A stretch of 64,000 nt of DNA, taken from Mesorhizobium terrae. Lineage in GTDB: Bacteria; Pseudomonadota; Alphaproteobacteria; Rhizobiales; Rhizobiaceae. This document shows, piece by piece, positions 1 through 8,189 of the stretch. A program made the translations under genes and the position numbers. The DNA lies in assembly GCF_008727715.1 (NCBI RefSeq), contig NZ_CP044218.1, positions 2,428,501 through 2,492,500 on the forward strand, written 5' to 3'. Every line of letters starts with the position of its first letter. Position 1 is the first letter of the stretch. The notes beneath the pieces were generated by a model. It was not told the origin of the DNA. It saw only the letters and a list, made by a program, of their open reading frames with translations, and did no database searches.

Positions 1-802
1 CCAGGGTGCCAACGCCCTTATCATCCTGGCGCAGGACGCATCCGCTATTGGCCCGGCGGTGCAGAAGGCGGTCGACGAGGGAATTCCCGTCGTTGGATAC
101 GACCGATTGATCGAAAATAAGGACGCCTTCTACCTGACCTTCGACAACAAGGAAGTTGGGCGCTTGCAGGCCAAGGCGGTGTTCGCCGTCAAGCCGGAAG
201 GCCATTACGTCTTCATCAAGGGCTCCAGTGCCGACCCGAACGCCGACTTCCTGTTCGCGGGTTCGATGGAAGTGCTGAAGGCTGCGATCGATGCCGGCAA
301 GATCAAGAACGTTGGCGAAGCCTATACGGACGGTTGGCTGCCCGCCAATGCGCAGAAGAACATGGAGCAGTTTCTGACCGCCAACGACAACAAGGTCGAT
401 GCCGTCGTGGCCGCCAATGACGGCACTGCCGGCGGTGCCGTTGCCGCGCTTGCCGCTCAGGGCCTCGCCGGCTCGGTGCCGGTTTCCGGCCAGGATGGCG
501 ACCACGCCGCCTTGAACCGCATCGCGCTTGGCACGCAGACCGTTTCCGTGTGGAAGGACGCTCGCGAACTCGGCAAGAACGCCGCCGAGATCGCCTCGCA
601 ACTCGCCGACGGCAAGAAGATGGGCGACATCGCCGGAGCCAAGGACTTCACGACCCCGGCGGGCAATACCGTCAAGTCGCTGTTCCTGACGCCGGTGGCC
701 ATCACCAAGGACAATCTCAACGTCGTCATTGACGCCGGCTGGGTTTCCAAGGACGTTGTCTGCCAGGGCGCCAAGGCAGGCTCGGTGAAGGCCTGTAACT
801 GA
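1..802 (+). CDS. xylF: D-xylose ABC transporter substrate-binding protein XylF (5' partial)
   Basis: Periplasmic sugar-binding component of a D-xylose ABC importer. The frame is open from base 2, so the N-terminus and signal peptide lie outside the window; 266 residues are present. The segment around [18 protein letters not shown], then [18 protein letters not shown] and [20 protein letters not shown], matches the E. coli XylF pattern closely, as does the GTQT hinge region. It is followed by a permease and an ATPase on the same strand. An inverted repeat with a T tract lies just after its stop. That arrangement often lets the binding protein be made in excess over the membrane parts. Substrate assignment rests on family resemblance and gene order. 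Confidence 0.9.
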   Translation, partial: QGANALIILAQDASAIGPAVQKAVDEGIPVVGYDRLIENKDAFYLTFDNKEVGRLQAKAVFAVKPEGHYVFIKGSSADPNADFLFAGSMEVLKAAIDAGKIKNVGEAYTDGWLPANAQKNMEQFLTANDNKVDAVVAANDGTAGGAVAALAAQGLAGSVPVSGQDGDHAALNRIALGTQTVSVWKDARELGKNAAEIASQLADGKKMGDIAGAKDFTTPAGNTVKSLFLTPVAITKDNLNVVIDAGWVSKDVVCQGAKAGSVKACN

Positions 803-823
803 AGCTGAGCTTCGCTTGGGTTG

Positions 824-850
824 AAACCGCGGCTCTCGAGCCGCGGTTTT
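824..850 (+). terminator. Hairpin with T tract between xylF and xylH
   Basis: An 11-bp perfect stem (AAACCGCGGCT / AGCCGCGGTTT) with a CTCG tetraloop ends in TTTT. It lies 22 bases after the xylF stop and about 90 bases before xylH. It looks like an intrinsic terminator or a partial terminator/3' stabiliser that sets the XylF to XylHG ratio. Confidence 0.7.
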
Positions 851-938
851 CTCAAAAACTCCGTTTCAAAGCCGAGAAGACCGGTTTCGCGACTTGACGC
901 TCCATCGCCGCCGCTCGGCGCATGGATGGGAGGATATC

Positions 939-2255
939 ATGACCGATACGACCTCGAATGCGCCGGTCGATCGCGCCCGTGCAGCCGAATTGACGGCCGT
1001 TGGGCGTTTTCTCAAGGCAACCGAACTCGACACTCGCATGCTTGGCATGGTGGCGGCGCTGCTTGTCATCTGGGTCGGGCTACACCTTCTGTCGGGCGGT
1101 CTGTTCCTCACGCCGCGTAATCTGTGGAACCTCTCGGTACAGACGTCGTCGGTCGCCATCATGGCGACCGGCATGGTGTTGGTTATCGTCATGCGCAACA
1201 TCGATCTGTCGGTGGGCTCTGTCGAAGGCGTGGTCGGCATGATCATGGGCGTTGCCCAGGCCGAATTCCTGATCAGGGTCATGGGCATGCAGCTTGGCAA
1301 TCCGTGGCTGTGGGTCGTTGCGCTGGCCATAGGCGTCGTCCTTGGCCTCGTTATCGGTGCCCTGCAAGGCTTCATCATAGCCTATCTGGAAGTGCCTGCT
1401 TTCATCGTCACCTTGGGCGGGCTGTTGATTTGGCGGGGTGCTGCCTGGTGGATCACCAGCGGTCGCACCGTTGCGCCGCTCGACGCGACCTTTCAATTGA
1501 TGGGCGGTGGCCCGGCCGGTTCGATCGGCGCGACGTGGAGCTGGATACTCGGCCTTGTGGCCTGTGCGGGCGTGATCGCCATGCTTCTCAACGGCCGTGT
1601 GCAACGCCAGCGCTTCAAGTTTCCTTTGCGGCCTGTCTGGGCCGAGATTTTCCTGGGCGTGATGACCTGCGTTGCCATTCTTGGCGCGGTCAAGGTCGCC
1701 AATTCTTACCCCTGGCCTGCCGGCGTTGTCAGCAAATACGCTGCGGCCAATAACATTCCGATACCCGAAGGCGGCCTGTTCATCGCGCATGGCATCGCCA
1801 TTCCCGTGCTGATGGCGGTGGCTGTCGGGCTCATCATGACCTTCGTCACCAACCGTACCCGGTTTGGTCGCTACGTCTTTGCCATCGGCGGCAATCCGGA
1901 GGCAGCCAATCTTGCCGGCATCAACACCCGCTGGGTTACGATGAAGGTATTCATGATCATGGGTGTGCTGGCGGCAATCGCCGCGGCGATCTCGTCGGCC
2001 AGGCTTAATGCGGCGACCAATTCGCTTGGCACGCTGGACGAACTGCTGGTTATCGCGGCCGCCGTGATCGGTGGCACCTCGCTGGCTGGCGGCTCGGGCA
2101 CCGTGGTCGGCGCGATGCTGGGTGCGTTGCTGATGCAGTCGTTGCAGTCCGGCATGGTGCTTTTGGGTTTGGATACGCCGCTTCAGAATATCGTGGTCGG
2201 CCTCGTGCTGGTCGTCGCCGTTTGGCTCGACACCATGTATCGCAAGCGCGTCTAG
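939..2255 (+). CDS. xylH: Xylose ABC transporter permease XylH
   Basis: Inner-membrane permease of the xylose importer, 438 residues, BPD_transp_2 (ribose/xylose type) family. An ATG at 939 is preceded by GGGAGGA and fits better than the upstream in-frame start at 894. Multiple hydrophobic helices are visible from about residue 30, including the conserved substrate-channel stretch (MATGMVLVIVMRNIDLSVGS, about residues 70-90) and a C-terminal GGxxLxGGxGT-like motif (GGTSLAGGSGTVVGAMLGA). It is longer than ribose permeases (about 320-350) because of an insertion around residues 190-300, as XylH proteins have. It lies between xylF and the ATPase with a 15-base gap to the latter. Confidence 0.9.
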   Translation: MTDTTSNAPVDRARAAELTAVGRFLKATELDTRMLGMVAALLVIWVGLHLLSGGLFLTPRNLWNLSVQTSSVAIMATGMVLVIVMRNIDLSVGSVEGVVGMIMGVAQAEFLIRVMGMQLGNPWLWVVALAIGVVLGLVIGALQGFIIAYLEVPAFIVTLGGLLIWRGAAWWITSGRTVAPLDATFQLMGGGPAGSIGATWSWILGLVACAGVIAMLLNGRVQRQRFKFPLRPVWAEIFLGVMTCVAILGAVKVANSYPWPAGVVSKYAAANNIPIPEGGLFIAHGIAIPVLMAVAVGLIMTFVTNRTRFGRYVFAIGGNPEAANLAGINTRWVTMKVFMIMGVLAAIAAAISSARLNAATNSLGTLDELLVIAAAVIGGTSLAGGSGTVVGAMLGALLMQSLQSGMVLLGLDTPLQNIVVGLVLVVAVWLDTMYRKRV

Positions 2256-2270
2256 GAAGGAGGCAGGATC

Positions 2271-3059
2271 ATGGAACAGACCAGCACCCCTCTCGTCGAG
2301 ATGAAGGACATCTCGATCGCCTTCGGTGGCATCCGCGCCGTGGATGGCGCTTCCTGCGACCTCTATCCGGGCGAGGTGGTGGCGCTTCTCGGCCACAATG
2401 GCGCCGGCAAGTCGACCTTCATCAAAATCCTGTCCGGCGCCTACAAGCGCGACGCGGGCCAGATTTTCATCAATGGGGAGGAGGCGACGATCTCCAATCC
2501 ACGCGATGCCAAGAAATATGGGATCGAGACGATCTACCAGACGCTGGCTTTGGCCGACAATGTGGATGCAGCAGCCAACCTGTTCCTGGGCCGCGAGGTG
2601 ATGACCAAATACGGCACGCTTGACGACGTCGCCATGGAGGCGGAAGCGCGCAAGGTGATGGGGCGCCTCAATCCGCGCTTCCAGCGCTTCAAGGAACCGG
2701 TCGTCAAGCTGTCGGGAGGCCAGCGCCAGTCGGTGGCAATCGCGCGCGCCATCCTGTTCAACGCGCGCATCCTGATCATGGACGAACCGACCGCGGCGCT
2801 CGGTCCGCAGGAGACGGCGCAAGTCGGCGAACTGGTGAAGCAGTTGAAGGCCGACGGGCTTGGCATCTTTTTGATCAGCCATGACATCCAGGACGTGTTC
2901 GAGCTCGCCGATCGTGTCTGCGTGATGAAGAATGGCCAGGTTGTGGGGACGGCACGGACAAAGGATGTCACCAAGGACGAGGTGCTCGGCATGATCATCC
3001 TTGGCAAATGTCCGCCCGGTGCCATTCCAGGCCCAGGTGCAATCAGGGAAGCTGCCTGA
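2271..3059 (+). CDS. xylG: Sugar ABC transporter ATP-binding protein, single-domain (XylG/FrcA-like)
   Basis: Cytoplasmic ATPase that energises the xylose importer, 262 residues. Walker A is GHNGAGKST (about residues 42-50), the signature is LSGGQRQ, Walker B is ILIMDEP, and the switch His follows in LISHD. Only one nucleotide-binding domain is present, whereas E. coli XylG is a two-domain protein of about 510 residues; it therefore probably works as a homodimer, like the single-domain FrcA of rhizobia. The start is well supported by AAGGAGG upstream. It is the last gene of the operon. A weak stem (ACGCG/CGCGT, 3059-3074) directly follows the stop. Confidence 0.85.
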   Translation: MEQTSTPLVEMKDISIAFGGIRAVDGASCDLYPGEVVALLGHNGAGKSTFIKILSGAYKRDAGQIFINGEEATISNPRDAKKYGIETIYQTLALADNVDAAANLFLGREVMTKYGTLDDVAMEAEARKVMGRLNPRFQRFKEPVVKLSGGQRQSVAIARAILFNARILIMDEPTAALGPQETAQVGELVKQLKADGLGIFLISHDIQDVFELADRVCVMKNGQVVGTARTKDVTKDEVLGMIILGKCPPGAIPGPGAIREAA

Positions 3060-3179
3060 CGCGCTCAGCCGCGTTTACCAATCACGTGATCGATACCAGG
3101 CTAAGAAAGCATACCGCTTTCGGACGAGGCCTTCGTGGGCTAAAAGATTCGCGGGGGCTTTTGCGGGCTAGCTGCGGAA

Positions 3180-4805
3180 TTGAGAAAATTTTTCCCGACG
3201 ATAGCATTCGTTGCCGTCGCCCTGGCCAGCCTTGTTCTGGCTGGCTTTGCCTATTTTGCGGCACGCGAGGCGGCACGGATAAAATTCGAGGCAGCGGCGG
3301 ACGATGCGGTCGGACGCATCGAAAGCCGGCTTGACCTGCACACATCGTTGTTGCGGGCGACCGAGGCGTTTTTCAGTGCTCGCACCGGTGGCGTCTCGCG
3401 CGCGGAATTCGACAAATTCTATCAGACACTCGATGTCGACGGAAATTTCGCGGGCCTGCTCAGCCTTGGCTACCTCAAGTTGATTAGACCAGGCGGCGAA
3501 GCTGCCGCCAGGGACGAAATCCGAAGCAATTACGGTATCGACCCGGCCTTCCCGTTGGCCGACGGGCTGGAATGGCACGCGCCGATCACGTTGATTGAGC
3601 CCCACGATGGGGAAAGCCAGCGCTATCTCGGCTACGACGTGGCCATTGACTCGGTGTCGCGCGCCGCGATGGAACAGGCGATGGCGGATGGTGCCCTTCA
3701 TGCAAGTGGCCGGCGCATGCTGGACCCGCTCCCCGATGCGAAGGGCGAGGCGAAGTCGGCCGTTCCGGGTTTCGTGATCTTTGCGCGCTTGGGAGTGGAC
3801 GGCGTGCCTGCCGGCCAAGATGCGGTCGCGAAAACGAAGGGGTTTCTCTACGCGGCCTTCCGTGCGCGCGATCTGTTTGAGGTGGCGCTCGGCAAAGCGC
3901 CGCAGCTGCCGGTCAATCTCGAGGTCTACGACCAGTCCATCGATCTGGGCAATCTGCTGTACCGCTCGGAAATTTCGCCCGTACACGGTTACGGTCTCAA
4001 GACGATGCGCATGATCGAGGTGGCCGGCCGGCCATGGGCCGTCGTGCTGCGGCCGACTGCCGCCTTCACCGAGCCATCCTCGCCTTTCGTGCCAGTGGTG
4101 CTCGGGCTGTTCGGCTTGCTGCTTGCGGGCACCATCGCAATGATCGCCCGCTACCAGGAACGTGCCTTCGACGCGGCCACACGGCTGCATGAGACCACCG
4201 AGAAGAGCCTGATGGAGAAGGATCTGATGCTGCAGGAGATGCGGCACCGGATCAAGAACTCCATCGCCCGGGTGCTGGCTATCGCCCGTCAGACGGCGGC
4301 GCATTCCGCCGATCTGAAGGAGTTTTCGAGTTCGTTTTCCGCCAGGCTGCAATCGATGGCTGCCTCGCAGGATATGTTGACGCGCTCGCGCCGCCAGCAG
4401 GCCGATCTGGGCGATCTGCTGCGCATCGAGCTCGGTCAGGTTTTCGGCAAGGATCTGCCGGACGGGCTGCTTTCAGGCCCGCAAGTGTTGCTCGATGAGA
4501 CGACGACCCAGGCGCTCGGCCTGACCTTTCACGAGCTTGCTACCAATGCCCTGAAATATGGGGAGGCCGGCAGCTCGGTCGGCGCGCTTAGGGTCGATTG
4601 GTCCGTGGACGGGCAAGGGCGCGAGAGAATGCTGGCGCTCAACTGGATCGAGGCTGGCAAGCTCAATCTGGAGGCACCGGCCAAGACGGGCTTCGGCACC
4701 AAGCCGATCGACATGAACATCACCCGCGAGTTGCGGGGCACGATCGAGCGCGAGTTTCGCGAAGACGGGTTACAGGTGAAAATCCGGATTCCGCACTCGA
4801 ACTGA
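3180..4805 (+). CDS. CHASE-domain sensor histidine kinase, HisKA_2 family
   Basis: Membrane-bound sensor kinase, 541 residues. An N-terminal membrane segment (about residues 8-28) is followed by a periplasmic CHASE-type domain (about 45-285, with FFSARTGGVSRAEF and YLGYDVAIDS), a second membrane segment (about 298-318), then a HisKA_2 dimerisation box with the phospho-acceptor His356 in EMRHRIKN and an HATPase N-box (HELATNALKYGE). The TTG start at 3180 is the only plausible initiation codon after the in-frame stop at 3141. No response regulator is adjacent. In alphaproteobacteria many HWE/HisKA_2 kinases signal to PhyR-type or single-domain regulators, and a PhyR locus lies 2 kb away, so a stress input role is possible but inferred. 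Confidence 0.85.
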   Translation: MRKFFPTIAFVAVALASLVLAGFAYFAAREAARIKFEAAADDAVGRIESRLDLHTSLLRATEAFFSARTGGVSRAEFDKFYQTLDVDGNFAGLLSLGYLKLIRPGGEAAARDEIRSNYGIDPAFPLADGLEWHAPITLIEPHDGESQRYLGYDVAIDSVSRAAMEQAMADGALHASGRRMLDPLPDAKGEAKSAVPGFVIFARLGVDGVPAGQDAVAKTKGFLYAAFRARDLFEVALGKAPQLPVNLEVYDQSIDLGNLLYRSEISPVHGYGLKTMRMIEVAGRPWAVVLRPTAAFTEPSSPFVPVVLGLFGLLLAGTIAMIARYQERAFDAATRLHETTEKSLMEKDLMLQEMRHRIKNSIARVLAIARQTAAHSADLKEFSSSFSARLQSMAASQDMLTRSRRQQADLGDLLRIELGQVFGKDLPDGLLSGPQVLLDETTTQALGLTFHELATNALKYGEAGSSVGALRVDWSVDGQGRERMLALNWIEAGKLNLEAPAKTGFGTKPIDMNITRELRGTIEREFREDGLQVKIRIPHSN

Positions 4806-4833
4806 GGTTGCGAGCGGACAGGTGTCAAAAACA

Positions 4834-4859
4834 AAAGAGGCCGGCAAGCCGGCCTCTTT
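4834..4859. terminator. Bidirectional intrinsic terminator
   Basis: Near-perfect 12-bp inverted repeat (AAAGAGGCCGGC / GCCGGCCTCTTT) between two convergent genes. The minus-strand transcript of the lipoprotein gene runs into a TTTTGTTTTTG tract, the plus-strand transcript of the kinase into CTCTTTC, so it serves the lipoprotein best. Confidence 0.75.
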
Positions 4860-4878
4860 CGATTTCGTGCCGTGCAGA

Positions 4879-5127
4879 TCAGTTGCAGCGGCGGGTGTAA
4901 ATGCGCCCGGTGTCCGGATTGCGGTACTGGCAATAACCATTGCGCAGGTTGCGAACCAGCAGACCCGAGCCGGCGCCGACAGCAGCGCCAATAGCCGCGC
5001 CCTTCCAGCCACCCACCGCGCCGCCGATCAGCGCGCCGGCGGCGGTACCCACCGACACGTCCTGCTCGGTCGTGGTACATGCGCTAAGCGCGAGCACGCC
5101 CGCCAGAGCCAAAATAGTCTTACGCAT
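4879..5127 (-). CDS. Glycine-zipper outer membrane lipoprotein (YMGG-like)
   Basis: Small secreted lipoprotein, 82 residues. A lipoprotein signal peptide ends in LSAC (Cys17 as the lipidation site). The mature part has a glycine-zipper stretch (GTAAGALIGGAVGG, then GAAIGAAVGAGSG), as in Gly-zipper YMGG/OmpA-related lipoproteins. The C-terminus carries two further cysteines in a YCQYRN...RRCN tail. The ATG at 5127 is preceded by GAGGAG at good spacing; an upstream TTG at 5130 is less likely. It is monocistronic, with its own terminator. Precise function is unknown; proteins of this type are common in rhizobia. Confidence 0.8.
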   Translation of the reverse strand: MRKTILALAGVLALSACTTTEQDVSVGTAAGALIGGAVGGWKGAAIGAAVGAGSGLLVRNLRNGYCQYRNPDTGRIYTRRCN

Positions 5128-5295
5128 CAATTTACTCCTCTCGCTTGAAGTCCTCGCGTCGCCGCGTGTTATCCACTTCCAAGCGGTTGTTTAGCATGGG
5201 TATATGGATATTGTCTGCCCCCCTCGATTGCCCCGCCTTTTGGCAGGTTTTTTCGAGGCGGCTGGCGAACTGATCCGCTCTACGGCATCAGGATA

Positions 5296-5469
5296 TCAAC
5301 TGGCAATCAGTATGGCGAGCGGGACCAGAAGGATCGCCCCGCAAGCAACCAACGCAACCGCAAGTCGGTGCCGATGGATTGGTTTCCTCTCCGCCGAACT
5401 CGGCTGATCTTCGAAATTGCCCAGCGAAAGGCGAGCTGCGCGCTCCAAGCCCTGCATGTCGGCGGTCAC
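5296..5469 (-). CDS. Small single-span membrane protein (candidate)
   Basis: A 57-codon reading frame from a GTG at 5469 (or a 53-codon frame from ATG at 5457) on the strand of the stress kinase, about 100 bases downstream of it. The product begins MTADMQGLERAARLSL, has a polar and basic middle (SAERKPIHRHR), and ends with one hydrophobic helix of about 22 residues (LAVALVACGAILLVPLAILI). GGGGGAA lies 9 bases before the GTG. Charge placement just before the helix and the clean end after it look like a real tail-anchored peptide. No family is recognised. It is short, so chance cannot be excluded. Confidence 0.5.
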   Translation of the reverse strand: MTADMQGLERAARLSLGNFEDQPSSAERKPIHRHRLAVALVACGAILLVPLAILIAS

Positions 5470-5570
5470 GGCACCAATTCCCCCATGTTGCGCGTCTGCC
5501 CGGATCCCAAGGACGCCGGCAAAGTATCGAAAATCATGGTGAATATGACGTTAACCACGATCGTGCGCGT

Positions 5571-6617
5571 TCAATCCGCGGCGAAATTGCCCGCCGGGAC
5601 GACGAGTTGATATTCGATACGGTCGTCGGAAATTTCGAAGGTGGCCATGCCATCGAGGGCGCTGGGCACCACGCGTTCCAGCGCCACCGAGCCGAAGCGC
5701 TTCTGATCGAGCGGTTTCTTGCAGACGGGGTACCGTTCGCTCCAATGCAACCACAGCCCTGGTGCGCCTTCGCCCGGTTCCACCAAGCCAGCTTTCACTT
5801 CAACAGTGCCATAGGCTTGCGACAGGGCACCGTAGCTCATCGAATTGACCGTCAATTCGTGCACGGCAAGGCCGATGTGAAGAGCAGCGTTGGGATTGAG
5901 GAAAGGATCGACGCCATCGAAATTCAGGCCGCGTGCCGGATCGGCGCCATAACGCTCCATCTGGCCCTCGATCAACTCGCGCAACCGCGCACCGCGCCAG
6001 TTGGATGACGTCACCAGATCCTGCGAAGAGGCAAGCGACTGCAGCCTTCCGCGGAAGCGGGTCAGGAAGTCGCCGATATCGACCGAGTAGCGGCCGGTCT
6101 GGCTGGCGATGCTTTGAATTATGGCGAGCAGGTTCTTGGAGCGATGACTGACCTCACGCAGCAACGTCTTCAACGTCTGTTCGCGGCGTTTCTGCTCGGT
6201 GATTTCCACCCAAGTCGAGACAACGCCCTGGATGGTGCCGTTCTCGTCCCGGTCTGCGTCGATCCAGATGTCGAACCAGCGGACGCCCTCCTCATGTGGA
6301 AGGCCGACCTCGATGCGCTGCGATTCTCCGGTTCCGAGTACGTGCCGCTGCGCGGCTTCGATCCGCTCGGCCTGGGCGGGTGGAAGGCCGCCGCCCTTCT
6401 TCTTCGGCGCCAGCGGCGCCAGGATGTTTCGGGTCCAGATCTTGTTCAGGGTTCGATCGTGGTACGCCACATAGATGCCGGTATGCCGGACCGCCAGACC
6501 GAAGGCTCGCCGGATCTGTGCATCGCAGCCAGGCGGCAGGTCGTCCTGACCGACATCCGACACAACGGCCAGATCCGGAACCGTGGTCTTCAGCTTTTCC
6601 TTGGCGGACAGGCTCAT
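5571..6617 (-). CDS. PAS-HWE sensor histidine kinase of the general stress response
   Basis: Soluble kinase, 348 residues, with no membrane segment. An N-terminal PAS-like domain (about residues 35-140, ending WVEITEQKRRE) leads into an HWE/HisKA_2 box with His158 in LREVSHRSKN, then a HATPase domain with the family N-box (HELTVN, about 253-258) and the W-x-E element (HWSE). It sits next to phyR, the position occupied by RsiC-type kinases of rhizobia, and presumably phosphorylates the PhyR receiver. The N-box ends MSYGALS where related kinases usually have a basic residue before YGALS. The ATG at 6617 is backed by AGGGCG. Confidence 0.85.
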   Translation of the reverse strand: MSLSAKEKLKTTVPDLAVVSDVGQDDLPPGCDAQIRRAFGLAVRHTGIYVAYHDRTLNKIWTRNILAPLAPKKKGGGLPPAQAERIEAAQRHVLGTGESQRIEVGLPHEEGVRWFDIWIDADRDENGTIQGVVSTWVEITEQKRREQTLKTLLREVSHRSKNLLAIIQSIASQTGRYSVDIGDFLTRFRGRLQSLASSQDLVTSSNWRGARLRELIEGQMERYGADPARGLNFDGVDPFLNPNAALHIGLAVHELTVNSMSYGALSQAYGTVEVKAGLVEPGEGAPGLWLHWSERYPVCKKPLDQKRFGSVALERVVPSALDGMATFEISDDRIEYQLVVPAGNFAAD

Positions 6618-6738
6618 CTGGCGCCCTGTCTTTCCGCTGAAGCGTCGACACCGAGACGCCAGCCCGACCAGCGGGTCATTCCATCGAAAACCGCTTTATG
6701 GCGACTTCCAAATTCGGCAGGCTGTGTGCCGCGGGGTG

Positions 6739-6903
6739 TCATGCTCGTTTGAAGATGCCGGCGAGCAGAGAAATGACGAGGAAAGCCAGGAAGATGAAGA
6801 ACAAGATCTTGGCCAGACCCGCCGACGCCCCGGCTATGCCGCCGAAACCAAGTGCGCCGGCTACGATCGCAACGACCAAGAACACCAGCGCCCAGTATAG
6901 CAT
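6739..6903 (-). CDS. DUF1328 small membrane protein (YtjA family)
   Basis: A 54-residue peptide with two hydrophobic helices, starting [20 protein letters not shown] and ending AGIFKRA. The Tyr-Trp start, the [20 protein letters not shown] core and the length all fit the DUF1328/YtjA family of integral membrane peptides. AAGGAG lies before the ATG. A perfect sigma-EcfG promoter is just upstream at 6932-6957, so it is probably induced by general stress. It sits between the stress kinase and phyR on the same strand. The biochemical role of the family is not known. Confidence 0.88.
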   Translation of the reverse strand: MLYWALVFLVVAIVAGALGFGGIAGASAGLAKILFFIFLAFLVISLLAGIFKRA

Positions 6904-6931
6904 AAACCGACTCCTTCGATTGATACGGCAG

Positions 6932-6957
6932 AACGTGCTGCCGCCATTGTTTGTTCC
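6932..6957 (-). promoter_or_regulatory. Sigma-EcfG promoter of the DUF1328 gene
   Basis: Reading the minus strand: GGAAC, 17 bases, CGTT, an exact match to the alphaproteobacterial general stress promoter. The -10 element lies 28 bases before the DUF1328 ATG. Confidence 0.8.
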
Positions 6958-6993
6958 GCTCCTGCGCGAAAAACACGATCCGAGCCGCCTTCG

Positions 6994-7788
6994 TCAAGCC
7001 GCAGCTCTGGCCTGACGGTCGAAGAACAGCGCCTGGCTGATCAAAGCCTTGACCATGTCGGGGTTGAAGGGCTTGGTGACGAGGAAAGTGGGCTCAGGCC
7101 GCTCTCCGGTCAGCAACCGTTCGGGGAAGGCGGTGATGAAGATCACCGGCACGGACGTCGTCCGCAGGATTTCGTTGACCGCGTCGATACCCGAACTGCC
7201 GTCGGCGAGCTGGATGTCGGCAAGCACCATTTTCGGGTGCGTTTTGGCAAACAGCGCCACAGCCTCGGAATGCGTGCGGGCAATGCCGACCACCCGGTGA
7301 CCGAGGCTTTCGACCATCTCCTCGATATCCATGGCGATCAGGGGTTCATCCTCGATGATCAGCACGTCGGTGGCCACCTGGCGGGAAATCTCGCTGCTGG
7401 CCTCGGTCAGAAGATCGGCGAACCGGCTCTCGCTGACGCCGAGGATTTCAGCGCCCTCGGCCTCGCTGAAGCCTTCGACGGCGATCAGCAAGAAGGCTTG
7501 GCGTGGCAGCGGCGCAAGCGCCTCCAGATTGGCGGCGGCATGCTGTTCCCAACTGGTGGTCGCGTCGCCTTGAGGGACGCGGATAACCACAGAGGTGAAC
7601 AGCTTCGCGAAAATCCTGTAGAGCGCTATGCGATCCGAAGAAGCCTCGGGGAAGATGGAGGTATCGGCGATGATGGCTTCCAGCATTGCCGCTACCATGG
7701 CGTCACCGCTTTCCTGGGAGCCGGAGACGGCCCGCGCGAACCTGCGCAGGTAAGGCAGGTGCGGGGCGATGGCGGCTGATAAACCCAT
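6994..7788 (-). CDS. phyR: General stress response anti-anti-sigma regulator PhyR
   Basis: Master switch of the alphaproteobacterial general stress response, 264 residues. The N-terminal half is a sigma-factor-like domain (about residues 1-130) that, once the receiver is phosphorylated, binds NepR and frees EcfG. The C-terminal half is a receiver: DVLIIEDEPLIAMD acidic pocket, phospho-acceptor Asp in MVLADIQLADG, Thr in FITAFPE and Lys in LVTKPF. The ATG at 7788, preceded by GAGGGAG, gives the normal N-terminus (MGLSAAIAPHL); the longer frame upstream is unlikely. It is divergent from nepR-ecfG and has its own sigma-EcfG promoter. Confidence 0.96.
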   Translation of the reverse strand: MGLSAAIAPHLPYLRRFARAVSGSQESGDAMVAAMLEAIIADTSIFPEASSDRIALYRIFAKLFTSVVIRVPQGDATTSWEQHAAANLEALAPLPRQAFLLIAVEGFSEAEGAEILGVSESRFADLLTEASSEISRQVATDVLIIEDEPLIAMDIEEMVESLGHRVVGIARTHSEAVALFAKTHPKMVLADIQLADGSSGIDAVNEILRTTSVPVIFITAFPERLLTGERPEPTFLVTKPFNPDMVKALISQALFFDRQARAAA

Positions 7789-7856
7789 GACGTATGGCTC
7801 CCTCGGATGGCGTATCGATAAAGTACAGGTTAGAAGAACATATAACTTGGCCAACG

Positions 7857-7881
7857 AACGTCGTTGCAATGAAAAAGTTCC
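7857..7881 (-). promoter_or_regulatory. Sigma-EcfG promoter of phyR
   Basis: Minus strand GGAAC (7881-7877), 16 bases, CGTT (7860-7857). It gives positive feedback on phyR. Its -35 is one arm of the palindrome GTTCCACTGCGGTGGAAC at 7877-7894, whose other arm is the -35 of the nepR-ecfG promoter. Confidence 0.85.
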
Positions 7882-7889
7882 ACTGCGGT

Positions 7890-7915
7890 GGAACCATTGT
7901 CATGGGGGAGACGTT
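7890..7915 (+). promoter_or_regulatory. Sigma-EcfG promoter of nepR-ecfG
   Basis: GGAAC (7890-7894), 17 bases, CGTT (7912-7915), an exact match to the general stress promoter and divergent from the phyR promoter. The -35 elements of the two are 8 bases apart, so two holoenzymes probably cannot occupy them at the same time. Confidence 0.85.
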
Positions 7916-7994
7916 ACGGGCCAGCTAGACGACAGGGAGGATGTCGTCGACTGGACTAGGCCGGAAACAGCCCGGGGGACTGGATAAAAGGCGA

Positions 7995-8186
7995 ATGAAG
8001 GACACTAAAAAGACTGGCGTCCCTGAACGCCAGGTCGGCATTGTCGACCCGCTTGGCGCCAATTCGGAAATCGGCCGCAAACTCAAGCAATATTACGACG
8101 AACTCGTTTCGGACGAAGTGCCGGATCGCTTCGCCCAATTGCTCGCGCAGTTGGATCAAGTCGAACCAGGGCGCAAGAAGGACTGA
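7995..8186 (+). CDS. nepR: Anti-sigma factor NepR
   Basis: Small anti-sigma factor, 63 residues, that sequesters EcfG until phosphorylated PhyR captures it. The conserved NepR helix pair is visible: IGRKLKQYYDELVSDEVPDRF followed by AQLLAQLDQ, flanked by disordered ends. The ATG at 7995 gives the normal length; an in-frame ATG at 7941 would add 18 residues unlike the family. It is followed three bases after its stop by ecfG, so translation is likely coupled, which keeps the two proteins in ratio. Confidence 0.93.
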   Translation: MKDTKKTGVPERQVGIVDPLGANSEIGRKLKQYYDELVSDEVPDRFAQLLAQLDQVEPGRKKD

Positions 8187-8189
8187 CGA

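Noticed and set aside
1080..2882. 600-residue minus-strand frame across xylH and xylG
   Set aside because: Spans two real genes on the other strand; low-complexity His/Arg/Asp content.
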